The notes under the pieces are model-generated. The model did no database searches. It was not told where the DNA came from and saw only the letters and a program-made list of their open reading frames with translations. Positions 23,833 through 35,930 of a stretch of DNA of 64,000 nt are shown one piece after another. This stretch comes from Crambe crambe (taxonomy: Eukaryota > Porifera > Demospongiae > Poecilosclerida > Crambeidae), in assembly GCA_963924555.1 (NCBI GenBank), contig OZ004591.1:2542001-2606000 (forward strand). Direction: 5' to 3'. The translations under genes and the position numbers were made by a program. How positions within the stretch are numbered: the first letter of the stretch is position 1; each line of letters begins with the position of its first letter.

Positions 23833-25129
23833 CAAGATTTGTAGTTGAGCTTCCCTACATGAAATGTTTAAATCTAATATTGTCTCTATGATACTTAATA
23901 GCTTGCTTTACTAAGAAAGAAGGTAAATTGTAGTTAACTTCTATACTATATAAAGTGGTAGTGTATGTTTGTCAGCCTAGACTGTGTACTTAATACCTCC
24001 AACTGATCAACGATCTCCTGCTCAGTATCTGAAATGTAATGCAAACATCTACTTCAACACACTTTATGTAGCTATGTGACTTCTCTCAGGTGACGTGATC
24101 AAAATATATCTTTTATGGTACCTCAGTCCAAACATTAGCCTTGTCCCCAGGCTCTATTGAAAATAGAACCTTGTATCAATTGTTTGCGCATGTGTGTAGT
24201 TTACAGGCCAATAACCTGAAAGTTTACTGGGTGAGATTTCTTTCTCCTTTTCTTTATTGTTTTGTCCAGTTTTTCCATACCATTCGCTATACTGCAGTAC
24301 TTATGCTCAACAAGACTCTGGCTTTATTATTTGGTGCTCAGATTATTTTTTCACAAGTAAACGTCTACTTACAGAGAGCGTAGAATGAATGTACGGAAGC
24401 CTCGGAATTCCGAGGCTAATGCATACAATTGATACCAGGCTCTCTTTTAGACAGGTCGCAAAAGAATACCTTGGGCCAAGGCTACTAAAGAAATCACAAT
24501 ACAGAATAACTGTTATTATTTTTTAGAGTAATTCAGGTGAGCCTAAGTTGGCTTTCTACTATATATGTAGCTATTTTAGGAACGTTTTAAGATTGTAGTT
24601 TTCATTTGCGGTAGAGCGTACGCGTGTCATGCATCTTATATCCTTACCTTGCTGTAGAGCAGCATTTTCTTATGCAATGACCACAAACAAGTATAACATG
24701 CACTCAGAGCATCATTAATACATCACAAATAACATCCACACAGAGCACAGAATCTTCTCTTTACCTACAGAGTTTATTGAATATAACAATATACACAGCA
24801 GACCTTATAACTCATCACCTTCAAAGATAAAAACTGTTCATTTAAACTCTCAGTAAATCAAAACACACACAAATACACATATCAAGCAATCCGCCAAATA
24901 TCTAACCACATCGATTCAGATTATCAGACTCACCCCACAATGCCCTGCATTTCTCTAATGGAAAAAAAGCATATAAAAGAAAATCAGCCCCAAAAGTCAG
25001 ATTCCTTATCACGTGTAGTAAGATCGTCTGTAGCTGCTTTGAATTGCCTTTTCTTGTGTTTCCACTTTGCTGTGTGTAGTACTGCACTGAGGGCTAGTAC
25101 TTCAGAGCTTTTAATTGTAGCAGTAATGG
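23833..25129 (+). other. Intergenic region between the kelch and GTPase-death genes
   Basis: About 1.3 kb in unit 1 with the inverted-repeat element at 24150-24465. Near 24925-24955 the phrase CTCACCCCACAATGC is shared with 7090 and 37530. No promoter motif is clear before 25130. Confidence 0.5.
24150..24465. mobile_element. Inverted-repeat element upstream of the GTPase-death gene
   Basis: Left end AAATAGAACCTTGTATCAAT and right end ACAATTGATACCAGGCTCTC pair imperfectly over about 30 bp. It contains a GCCTCGGAATTCCGAGGC palindrome at about 24399-24416. No coding capacity seen. Confidence 0.5.
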
Positions 25130-28100
25130 ATGAGTGATCGTGATGGAGCCCTTCACTTTATGTCTGATCCATTGAATTTAGTGATAGAGCAACACTTGAA
25201 GGAAGGCATCCAGCATGGCTTCATTCCATCAGAAGTTGCCAACTGCCTAGCTTATGGAGTTCCGGGATCAGGGAAGACGTCTCTCCACTATTCTCTCTAT
25301 GACCTCCCTGCACCGGAACTTCGCATCAGTACTGCATGCATCGAGCAAGCACAGAGAGCAGTGCTGGTCACAAGAAGCAGTGAAGATTCTTCATCTGAAA
25401 TTGTGATATGCAAACCAGTGGAAGAACAGGATCTCAAAGAAATGCTTGCGAAAGAGATGACTGAAGAAAGGATAACCGAGCAAAAGAAAGAAGTATTTTC
25501 ACAAATCGAGAAGACACTGAAGGAAAATTTTCCAGTGGAAGATCGCTCGACTCGACCCGTGTCACCTTCCACTCAAGAGCCGACTCCAGTGGAAGATCAT
25601 CCACTGCAACACTTACTTCAGCCTGTTTCAATTCCAGGGCCTTCCCCCACACCTGATGAAGAAGCTACTTCGCACTTAGTCATATCACCTCGAGTGAAAT
25701 TGCAAGGAATGGATGAAATCCTGTATTTGATGCTCCATCCCACCCCAGCCAACCTACCACGACTGAGAAACCGCTTGGTGCAATTCATCGACAGTGGTGG
25801 ACAGCCCAAGTTATTGGAGATGTTACCTGCATATCTCCGAAATCTCTCTGGTGTGATGCTTGTGCATCGTCTCTTGGAGAGCCTCAGCACCATGCCCAAG
25901 GCAGAATACTGCGATAAAGATGGGAAGCTGTTCGAGTTGGGTCACTTCAACCTGACCAATCTGGAAATGTTGGTGAAGTGTGCACAGCTCTCTCGTTACC
26001 ACCAGTCTCATCTGGCACTTCCTCATGTGGAGTGTGATGATTCTCCTCCCGACATTGTAGTGGTGGGTACCTTCAAAGATCAGGAAGGCAAATGCAAGCA
26101 AACCAGGGAGGAGAAAAATGCTAAACTGGAGGTGGCATTTGAGCAGTTTGGCAAGAGCATCATCAGGCGATCAAATGGGGAGATCATCTTTGGTGTGGAT
26201 GCCACCTCTCGTAGCGATCCTATAATCTCAGAGCTAAGAGCTGCCTTGAAGCATATGAAATGCCTGCACTACAAGTGCCCGATCCTGTGGTACCTCCTTG
26301 AAGTGGAGCTGAGGAAGCTGGGGAAGAAAGTTATTCCCAAAGAGTATGTCATGTCAATAGCCAAAGAGTTGCATATCGAAATCACAGAATCGATAGAAGC
26401 TGCATTGCTGTTTTGGCATGAAATTAATCTCATCATGTATTTTCCAAGTATCCTTCCTGAAGTTGTCATATTCCAGCCAGATGCCATGATTGGAATGATC
26501 AGTCAACTCTACGAGCAGCACATCAAGATCAGCGACACTGCTGAATGCGATATTTCCTCCGAAGAAGATTTACGTTTTCGAGACCAAGCTGTCTTTAGTG
26601 ATGATTATGCCTACAACATCAAAAATGAGACCATCCTGTCTGTGGACGAGCTCCTCCTTATCCTTCAGGACAGGAAGACCATTGCAAAATTGCCTTCCAG
26701 CTCCTCCCTGTATTTCATGCCCAGCCTTTTAGAAGAGTTGACTGAAGAAGAGCATGCTGGTTCTCATTCTCAACTTGCCTCTCAACGTCCAGTTGCTTCA
26801 TCTCTGCTGGTCTCTTTCCCCACTCCCGAAGTTCCTTCAGGTCTCTTTTGCACTTTCATATCTGATATAGTCTCTTCCAGTGAGTGCAAGATCCCTCACC
26901 TCGATAGTACCACCAGGTTGTATAGGAACTTCATCTCTGTCACTCTTAGTTTTAGCTCAGTCTCTTTCGGTACACTCACTCTGCACAACACGGGAAAGGT
27001 TTTCTCCATCACTCCTTACTCCCTCTCCTCTTCTTCTTTCTTGCCAAAAGTGAAGAAGCTTGTAGCTAAAGCTCTTGATGCTTCTTGTAGGGTGTTGTCT
27101 TACAGAAAGCTTCACCAGTTCTCCTTCCAGTGTGAGTGTGGTCAATCTCCTCCTCATGTTGCTCATGTTTCACCTGACAAGAAGGTAACCACCTGCTCCA
27201 TGGATGCTGATAAAGCAGGCATTGATCTCACCAGGAAGCAGCTCATGTGGACGAGTAAGTTTTCATTTATGATCACTTCATTCACTAATCTTTTTTCTCT
27301 TTATTTAGATCAGTCCATTGGAGTCACTCCTGAACCTTTCGACTCTTTATCTCAAGGTACATTGACTGCCAAACTAATACTAGATCATGACTACATCACA
27401 TGCACATGATTTTCTTGCATATTATGTCTATCATGTTTGTATACATAACATATTAGAGTATGTGAGAGGACTCGATGTCATTGGATCGACCTCATTCATT
27501 TACAGTGGAGAAGCTGTGAGCTTCACCTGGAAGGACTATGGCTTCAAGCTCCACCTTCCTGAGAATGCCTTACCTCCTGATGTCACAGAGTGTTCTGTTC
27601 GAATCAGGGCATCTCTCTCTGGCCAGTTCCAGTTTCCTGATGGTGCTGAGTTGGTGAGTGGAATCTACTCCATTCACAGCTCTCACTCCTTCACTCGGCC
27701 AGCAACAGTGGAAATTGAGCATTTCAGCACCATTGACACTCCCAAAGAAGCTGAAGAGCTTTCCTTCGTCGTCAGCACTGGAGACCTACTGGTCTCTCAA
27801 TTCCGCCCACTTAATGATGGGATTTTCCCTGTTCACAGTAGATATGGAGCCATTGAAGTGCCACATTTTTGCAAGTATGGTGTCACAAGGACTAAAAGGT
27901 CAAGAAGATCAGCAAGACGTGAACAAGTGGATCAGGAGCAGAGTTATAGCCTCGAGTCTCGCAATTTATACAAAGGCTATCTTCTATTCAACGAGGCAAA
28001 TCATGGTGATGATTGGGAAGTGATATTCAGTATTACTCCAGACTCAAAAATCCACTCTAAAGTGAGTTAGCTTTGATAATTATGCAGACCATAATAATTA

Positions 28101-29285
28101 TTACTGGCTTATTTTTCTTCATAGAATCTTCTGGAGAAATATCCCACTAACTCTGTGATTGAGCAACCTGTTGCGTTCAAAGAGAACAAGATAGAGTTGA
28201 ATATTCCTAAGGGAGGTCTTGATTTGGAAGGAGGTTGGAAGATTCATCCACTGGCAGCACCCATTGTAAGTGCACAGAGCTATATAGCTGTCCACAATTA
28301 AGGCATTTCCCTTTGGACTCACTCACTTCTTTATCATACAGATTCTCAAGTCTCATGTGGACACTTACCGACTTCATAAGCGATTTTCTTTTTGCAAGTT
28401 GAAAGTACGATACAGAGGTGTGGCACCCACTAGATCTGACCTGACATACAGCATTGACCTTCTTGGTGCTGAAGAACCTTACACTTATTTCACATTGTGC
28501 ATTTCATCTCAAGGTAAAGTTGCCATAATTTATAACTAGCTATCCAGTTGTAGTCAATACAATTGTCTTGTAGTATCTCCTCCAGTGCAATCTCTGCCAT
28601 CATCTGGAAATGAATCAGGGATTTCCCCAGTAGCATCAGCAAGCAATGTAAGTCACTTCAAGACCTCACAATCACACCTAACTCATAACTGACAATAATG
28701 TCCATTATAGGTGAGAGCCAGCACTAGTCCACAAGTTCTATTTCCAGAAAAGTCTTGTGAGTATGGTGGTACTTACAACACAATATTTAATTTCATTTAA
28801 CTGAGTATCTTCTTTTCCATTTACAGACCAGAACATACTGGCAACAGTAGATGACACAGACCTTGGTAAGCAAGCTATACACATACTTGTAGTTTGCAGT
28901 TACTGTTCATTCTTCCTTCTTTCTAAGGTATTGATGATATTGGAGATGTCTTTGATGAAGTGGAGAAGTTATCTCCAAAATGGGACTTGTTAGCTATGAA
29001 GCTACGTCTGAGAAATCATGCAGTTGAAAACATCCAGGAAAATTGCAGTGATGTCATGAGTAGCCTTAGTAAAGCCTTAAAAGAGTGGCTGAAGTTGAAC
29101 TACAATCACCAAAAATATGGAAGACCAAGCTGGCGGAGGTTAGCAGAGGCTGTGCGGAGTCTCGATTATGGACTCTTTGAGGAGATAGCCAGGAATCATG
29201 CAGGTGAGATGATACAGTTTCTCTGTTAGAATAGATTGTTTATCATTTCCTTTGATGTGCAGCTCAAGATATGTCACAGAGTTGA
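25130..29285 (+). CDS. Roc-like GTPase / COR-like / ZU5 / UPA-like / death-domain protein (10 exons, 1182 aa)
   Basis: Exons I place by GT/AG borders and phase: 25130-27254, 27309-27356, 27457-28061, 28125-28265, 28342-28513, 28574-28647, 28711-28756, 28827-28865, 28928-29203, 29263-29285. They sum to 3549 nt, an exact frame ending in TGA. Seen in the protein: P-loop GVPGSGKT (43-50), G3-type DSGGQP (221-226), G4-like GTFKD (313-317), a COR-like winged-helix stretch (about 385-465, FWHEINLIMYFP), and a Cys/His patch CECGQSPPH near 668. A ZU5 domain (about 735-835) and UPA-like region follow, then a C-terminal death domain (about 1095-1176) with WDLLAMKLRL and PSWRRLAEAV. Family knowledge: Roc-COR modules are regulatory GTPases, and ZU5-UPA-DD is the tail of UNC5, PIDD and ankyrin proteins. 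A cytosolic signalling or cell-death role is inference. The gap between G1 and G3 (about 170 residues, charged and Pro-rich) is unusually long. No LRR, kinase, signal peptide or membrane segment is visible. Confidence 0.88.
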
Positions 29286-30086
29286 TATGCTCAGTGAATT
29301 GAGGCAAATATGAACAAACACTTGACACTCACCATGCATAATACCCACACACTTTGTAGCACATTCCATTATGCATTGATTTATTGTATTCTATAATGCA
29401 CTTTTCTATAGTTTCTATAATAACTGTATTAATTTTTTCACTAACTTCCTTATGAAAATATCCTTGACTTTTCTGTGCAACTGCATGAAATTGTCTTCAG
29501 ATCATAATTGCTATATAGTCTATGCATGTAGACCTTTTCATATTTCAGCTGTGACTCTGAGAATCTTTTATTGTAGGACTAAGCAGTAGCTAGGACTATC
29601 ATAATGTATTGTTTAAACTGTGTGTGTGTGAACAGTACAATTATAGTCTCCCTAACCCCAGCCCTTGGGAAGATTGTTGCATCTAGCTATAAACAGAATG
29701 TAGGTATATATTTAGCAGGCCAGCTTTTAACTTGGTAAAGATCGTGAAATGGATATTGCAATCTTGCTCACTTACTGGTGTGGTGTTCATTAAAACGTCC
29801 TTTACCTATTAGAAGCATGCGGTGAAGACCTGCAGAAAGGATGACATCTTTACCAGTCCAGTGAAGATGGTAAGTTTGCCGACAGTCCGCGTGTCTCTTT
29901 GTGGATTAGATCATAGATATAGATCGACTAGGCTGGCTCTGCAGGAGGCTGAAGATCTGTAGTTAGTAAGGTGGTGTTGTGCTAGTTCCTGAGGTCGATG
30001 AAGTTTGGACATTCTTTCTTTCCCTGTTTTGTGTTTTTGTGATCATTTCTAAGTTTCAATCATTAAGTGGCTAATATCTAAATTAG
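29286..30086 (+). other. Region behind the GTPase-death gene
   Basis: A/T-rich, no gene recognised. The sequence after about 29960 becomes ligase-fossil material like that at 1850-1975. Confidence 0.45.
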
Positions 30087-31886
30087 TTTGCAGAACAAAT
30101 GCCGAGTCCATATGGAATGTGAAATGATGTTGAAGAAGGATGCCATGATGATGGAGATTAATCCCATGGTAGAGACACTGGACACCTCATGGAAGAAAAG
30201 AGGTTAGTAAGAAAAAGTCATGTAGGATGAGAGGATGAGAGAAGAGAAGGAAGAAGGGTATGAGAGTAGGAAAGAGGCGACTGTGTAACTATGGAGAGGG
30301 TGAAGAGGGAGGAGGGTGGGAAAAGAACTGGGATGTGTGTGTGCAGATGAGAGTGAGGGAAAGAGGAGTGTGTGGGATGGATAAGAACATGATGTGAGGT
30401 GTGCGGAAAGAAAAGAATTTTGTGACCAAAAAATGTATAGCTGTGGATAGGCTTGATTCTATTATGCTGGCATAAATGTGGCACAAGAGGTACTTCCTAG
30501 CATCAGGCTTAATGAGGTGAATATTAGGACATGACTGGCGAGTTCAAGGAAGCAAGCATGTAATGTATGCCTCCATTAAACACTTACTTCAGGTGTATAA
30601 AGAGAAAATCCAAATCTACATAATTATGAACAGAAATTTCCCATCCCACCTTAGAAAGTTTTCTAAATGGAGCCCTGAATGGGATTCCCTCTTTTGTTCT
30701 TTTTCAACCACTTTTAGTCTGGTGTATGTATAGGGTGATTTGTGGAAGTGCCTGGGGCTGGCTGCGCCAGACTAAGCTGGCTCATGAGACTAGGATTAGA
30801 AATGGAGTAACAATGGTGGCGTATCTATTCTCCCAGTCATGTGACTGATCATGTAACTCATGCCCACTGCTGGACTGGGCTTTATTTGGAAGTCTGATTT
30901 TACCTACCTATTTTATGTATCTTGCTGGTACAGTGTACCTATCTATGGTGTAACCTTGGTTATCCACACCTCCTTTATCCAGAACCTATATGTGACGATA
31001 GTTCCAGGTCTTTTCAATTAGCCATATCTTAAACATGCCGATGAAATGACTTGAAATTTCTGTCATGTGTTCTATGTATTATTTCACCCTCAAGGTGACT
31101 AGTTATGAGTCCTGGAGAGCTGAAGTGGGTACATCTTTCTCTGAGGGATTGATCTCAGGAAGATGATCGTGTCAATATTCCAGGGTCACATTACAGTCCC
31201 CATGGTGATATTTATATAGAAGAGGACACTCCATCAGAGATGTGCAAGGAAGGAGTGGACATAGTAAATGGTGAGTGATTTTATCATCCTTGTGGAGATC
31301 ACTACCATACTTGTAGGCACACAGTGAACATGTCAATGGATAGACACTGAAGGTCCATTCATACTGTATACCGTATGGCTGGATATTTCCAAGGATTAGT
31401 TATGATTTGGTTATATTAGGTTGCGGAACAAATGCCGAGTCTGTATTGAATGTGAAATGATGTTGAAGAAGGATGCCACGATGATGGAGATTAATCCCAT
31501 GGTAGAGACACTGGACACCTCATGGAAGAAAAGAGGTACATACGAGGAAATTGGAATAAGCATTGCTAAACTCATAAGGAGAGAGGTATGTTTGATGATA
31601 GGATGAGAGAGGGGAAGGAAGAAGGGTATGGGAGTAGGAAAGAGGCGACTGTGTAACTATGGAGAAGGTGAAGAGGGAGGATGGTTGGAAAAGAAGTAAG
31701 ATGTGTGTGTGCAGATGAGAATGAGGGAGAGAGGAGTGTGTGGGATGGATAAGAACAGAGGATGTGAGGTGTGCGGAAAGAAAAGATACCCAATGACTGG
31801 AAAAAAAATTTTGTGACCAAAAAATCACTAAAATATGATTAAGTGTATAGCTGTAGATATGCTGGCATAAATAGTGGCATAAGAGG

Positions 31887-32428
31887 TGTAGGAGTGCGGG
31901 TCCTCATATAACTGGGCCCCACAGGCCCTTAATCACTGGGGATATATGGGGACGAGCATAGTGATTTAGGGACCCTCAGATTTGTCAATTGTTGTTATTA
32001 TAAATAACGAGAGACAACAATACAGCTTTAATTAGTTATAATCATAGAAGAATGATAGTCAATGTCCAAATCAAATGTAGTTGGTATTAGTTCACGCCTT
32101 TTTATGATACCGTTAATAGGACAAAATGCCGTATCTTCTTGGCCACTCCACTCTGGCATTTTTATACATTTACAGAAGAGCTTCATCTTCATCGTTGTTG
32201 ATGCAATGTGTAGCTATGGTATGTCTCTGTACTCTGATCATATCTAGTATGCATTGTAGAATAGCTAATGCATTTTCTCAATTAACTTCAGTTGCCCAGC
32301 TTCATGCTGCACCATCAGCCTTGGTTTCTTCTTTCCGATTATTATAACGAAGGTGACCAGCATCAGTACTTTATGGACCCCACGGGGGCTCTATTTCACT
32401 AGTGATGTGGGGATGGGGTCCCTAAAAA
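31887..32428. mobile_element. About 540-bp insertion with GC-rich, partly inverted ends, only in unit 2
   Basis: Splits sequence that is continuous at 50-60 (GAGGTACTCCCTAGC). The left part begins GTAGGAGTGCGGGTCCTCAT with GGGCCCCACAGG; the right part has ACCCCACGGGGGCTC and GGGGTCCCTAAAAATAGGGG. Ends are loosely complementary, so a non-autonomous DNA element is likely; no protein seen. Confidence 0.45.
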
Positions 32429-32429
32429 T

Positions 32430-33551
32430 AGGGGACTCCTTAGCATAAGGCTTAATGAGGTGAATATTAGGGCATGACTGGCAAGGTCAAGGAAGCAAGC
32501 ATGTAATGTATGCCTCCATTTAACACTTCAAGTGTATGAAGAAAAAAATTAACTTTTTCCAAATCTACATAATTATGAACAGTAAAATAAAAAATTTCCC
32601 ACTAATCCTCCGCCCCTTTATTGTCTAGAGCACTGATTTCTTCCATCCTTATAAAGTGTTCTAAATGGAGCCCTGAATGGGATTCCCTCTTTTGTTCTTT
32701 TTCAAGTCCACTTTTAGTCTGTTGTATGTATCCTGTATGAGTGGATCAATTCCATGTGTATGATTGGTGACAAATTTAATGATGATCTGTGTACATATCT
32801 GAACCCACTTTCTGTACTCTATGCTCCTCTTATGAGACCAGCTTTGTGGCTTCTATGACACATGCATTATATTACCCTCTATCTATTCTCCTAGTCATGT
32901 GACTGATCATGTAACTCATGCCCCAGAGGAGGTCCGACATCCGGGTGTCAATATGCATATCAGCAAATTAGCATCACGTGGTGAGTATTGAATTGAATTG
33001 ACACCCGGGTGTCAGACCTCCTCTGCTCATGCCCACTGCTGGACTGGGCTTTATTTGGAAGTCTGATTTTACCTATTAAGTATCTTGCTGGTACAGTGTA
33101 CCATAGATGGTAGAGCACTCTACTATCTATGGTGTAACCTTGGTTATCCACACCTCCTTTATCCAGAACCTATATGTGACGATAGTTCCAGGTCTTTTCA
33201 ATTAGCCATGTCTTAAACATGCTGATGAAATGACTTCAAATTTCTGTCATGTGATCTATATATTATTTCACAACTAGTTATGAGTCCTGGAGAGCTGAAG
33301 TGGGTACATCTTTTCTCTGAGGGATTGGTCTCAGGAAGATGATCGTGTCAGTATTCCAGGGTCACATTACAGTCCCCATGGTGATATTTATATAGAAGAG
33401 GATACTCCATCAGAGGTGTGCAAGGAGTGGACATATTAAATGGTGAGTGATTTTATCATCCTTGTGGAGATCACTACCATACTTGTCACAGTGTACACTG
33501 AAGGTCCATTCATACTGTTTACCATAATGGCTGGATATAATTTCCAAGGAT
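32430..33551 (+). repeat. Second internal copy of the 30442-31373 block
   Basis: Shares with 30442-31373 the order TTAATGAGGTGAATATTAGG, the GGCTTTATTTGGAAGTCTGA stretch and the ligase exon at 33360-33442. Unit 1 has a single such block (1-911) joined directly, after its hAT-like insertion, to the sequence that follows the second block here. Confidence 0.75.
32924..33025. mobile_element. 102-bp MITE with 29-bp TIRs and a 9-bp target duplication
   Basis: Left end CAGAGGAGGTCCGACATCCG, right end ...CAGACCTCCTCTG; 27 of 29 end bases pair. CTCATGCCC flanks both sides. The empty site, with a single CTCATGCCC before ACTGCTGG, is visible in two homologous copies (near 427-437 and 30866-30878). A 8-9 bp target duplication fits hAT or Mutator-type MITEs. 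Confidence 0.88.
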
Positions 33552-34464
33552 TAAAGGTTTTATGATTTGGTTTGATTTCTTATTCACCATAAAATCATCA
33601 TCAGTTATGGATGAGTACATTCCTTTAATTATGGCTGTACTTCTTGTAAATAGTTGTAGTGTTCCGGCCATTGTTGGTTTGGTATCTCCTACCTACTCTG
33701 TTTATCTACTGAGCAATGAGCATGCCCACTGCTGGACTGGGCTTTATTTGGAAGTCTGATTTTATGTAAGTATGTGCTTCTGGAGTCATCATTCGTAAGG
33801 TTGTGTTGTGTTAGTTCCTGATGTTACTTTCTTTTTCCTGTTTGTGTTTTTGTGATCACAACATCCGTTTCAGTCATGAAGTGGCAAAAAATGATAATTT
33901 AATTTCTAAATTAGTGTGCAGAGCAAATGCCAAGTCTGTATGAAATATGAAATGAAATTGAAGAAGGATGCCACGATGATGGAGATTAATCCCATGGTAG
34001 AGACACTGGACACCTCATGGAAGAAAAGAGGTACATACGAGGAAATTGCAGTAAATATTGCTAAACTCGTAAGGAAAGAGTTATGAAGGATGAGAGGGTG
34101 AGAGAGGGGAAGAAAGAAGGGTATGGGAGTGAGAAAGAGGTGACTGTGACTGTGTAGCTATGAAGAGGGAAGAGGGTTGGAATAGAAGTGGGATGTGGAT
34201 ATGCAGATGAGATTGAGGTGTGTGGGATGGATAAGAACAGAGGATGTGAGGTAGAAAAGATCCCCTATGGCTATCTCTAAAAGTGACAATGCATAGACAC
34301 TTACTCCTATCCCCTGCAGGAAATTTTTACTTGGAATGTACATAATAATGAATCCTCCTCCACCCCTTTATTGTCTAGAGCCCTGATTTTCCCATCCTTA
34401 GAAAGTGTTCTAAATGGAGCCCTGAATGGGATTCCCCACTTTTAGTCTGGTGTATGTATCTGTT

Positions 34465-34884
34465 TCATGTATATGATGTGTTCAGTGCTCTTATTAGAAT
34501 ATCTGAACCCCATTTCTCTCTTGCTTGACCACTGTGTTTCCATGGAGCTTTGAAGGAATCAACTATTCTTTCACATAGTCTTGTGTGAAATCCCATGGTA
34601 ACATATCTTCTTATGAATCCAGTTTTATCATACAGGTCTACCAGTACCCTATTGAGAAGCTTTGTGTTTTCGTTCATCTCCCTCTCTCGGTCAATGGCAC
34701 ATTCTTCAGCTTTGTGGTCATGAATCTGTGCCTGGAAGGCCAGCTGTAAGTTAGCTGTTTTTGCATCATTCATAGTGTCTCTGTAGACATCATAATTGAG
34801 ATGACTACATTTCAGCCCAAGCAAAATACCTAAAAGAGATGAGCATGCAATTAACCTCAGTAGTTCATGATAAGGAGAAAGCAA
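34465..34884 (-). other. Open minus-strand reading, hydrophilic and helix-like, unit 2
   Basis: Partner of 2616-2906 with a small deletion and extra open sequence at both ends. Includes NDAKTANLQLAFQAQIHDHK and ETDK-like charged stretches. Product unknown. Confidence 0.35.
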
Positions 34885-34934
34885 TAGACTTGCTCAGTAA
34901 GCAAGAGAAAACTTTGACTGCTAAGCAACAGAAT
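34830..34934 (+). other. Possible plus-strand coiled-coil exon, unit 2
   Basis: After CTACATTTCAG (34804-34814) the plus strand reads QAKYLKEMSMQLTSVVHDKE then KAIDLLSKQEKTLTAKQQN, a heptad-like charged helix. No donor is certain. The unit 1 copy (2880-2960) is interrupted after LLSK by GTAAGC. Not recognised. Confidence 0.3.
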
Positions 34935-35865
34935 GTTGGAAATGTAGTACAAAGTGGCTGCTGGGTTACACTAATGTGGTATCACCATCTTGTGAAACCA
35001 GTTTCTTGGTGCAAGCTCTGCCACTGGAGTACTGTAGTCAAGTGTGCAATGGTGCAAGTGGAAAGACTGTTATCAGGGGGTGTGTAATCTTTAAGAATGT
35101 GTGTTGTATGTATAATGGTTGGACTATCTCCTCACCAATTTCCAGTCTCAAGGCTACTAGTAATCATGAGTTAAAGTGGTCATATTTGATTCCTGTCATA
35201 TTTATTGTCTTTCAGGTTGTAGAACAATCCCGAGTCTGTATGAAATGGAGAAGTATGCCATGATGATGGAGATTAATCCCATGAAAAGAGGTACGCATGT
35301 AGCTAACATGACATCACATGTACTTGGACAACTGATGGGAACAAGATAAGAGGTGTGGCAGGGGGTGGGGATGATATCATGTGATAGGTACATGTATACA
35401 GTGGAATTCAGTTACCCTTGGGACTGAACAAAATGGTTGCTCTACAGAGGTGGTCCTTTTACACTGTATGTCTGTCTTTGAGACTATTCATTTGGACATC
35501 AAATACTAACTCATGAGTGACCTGCTAAGTTGGGTTCCACTGTACTGAGGGTTTTTACTACACTCTTACAAAATACAACTGATAGTACACTCTTACTCCC
35601 CTACGAATTGCAACTTTTGCATGCTTAATCATTGTCACATTTAATCACATGCAAAATGCTCCCCACACTCCCCCTTCATTGTTCAGAGTCCTGATTTTGC
35701 CCCCTCCTTAGAAACATCTCTCCATACGTACATCCCTGATTATGTTTGTCTTCATGATTGCAGTGGTGTTCTTTTCTCCGATGGACTGGTCTCATGAAGA
35801 TTCACACTGGCATCAGGTACATCATAGGCTGTCTTTGTGAGCATTTCTTTATCGTACATATAAAA

Positions 35866-35870
<5 letters not shown>

Positions 35871-35896
<26 letters not shown>

Positions 35897-35930
35897 CATA
35901 CATACATACATACATACATACATACATACA
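35871..35930 (+). repeat. (CATA)n microsatellite, unit 2
   Basis: Longer than its partner at 5467-5517 by about two units. Confidence 0.9.

Larger units (their letters stand above)
1..30441 (+). repeat. Unit 1 of a large direct tandem duplication
   Basis: Position 1 onward matches 30442 onward at high identity. Matching blocks are 1-911, 1640-3165 and 4740-7297 (block A), 7298-14010 (block B) and 14011-20000 (block C). The part after about 19812 has its partner beyond the window. The true left edge is outside the window. Confidence 0.9.

Noticed and set aside
24595-24640. tRNA-like phrase GCGGTAGAGCGTACGCG
   Set aside because: No B-box (GGTTCGAATCC type) follows and no cloverleaf can be drawn.
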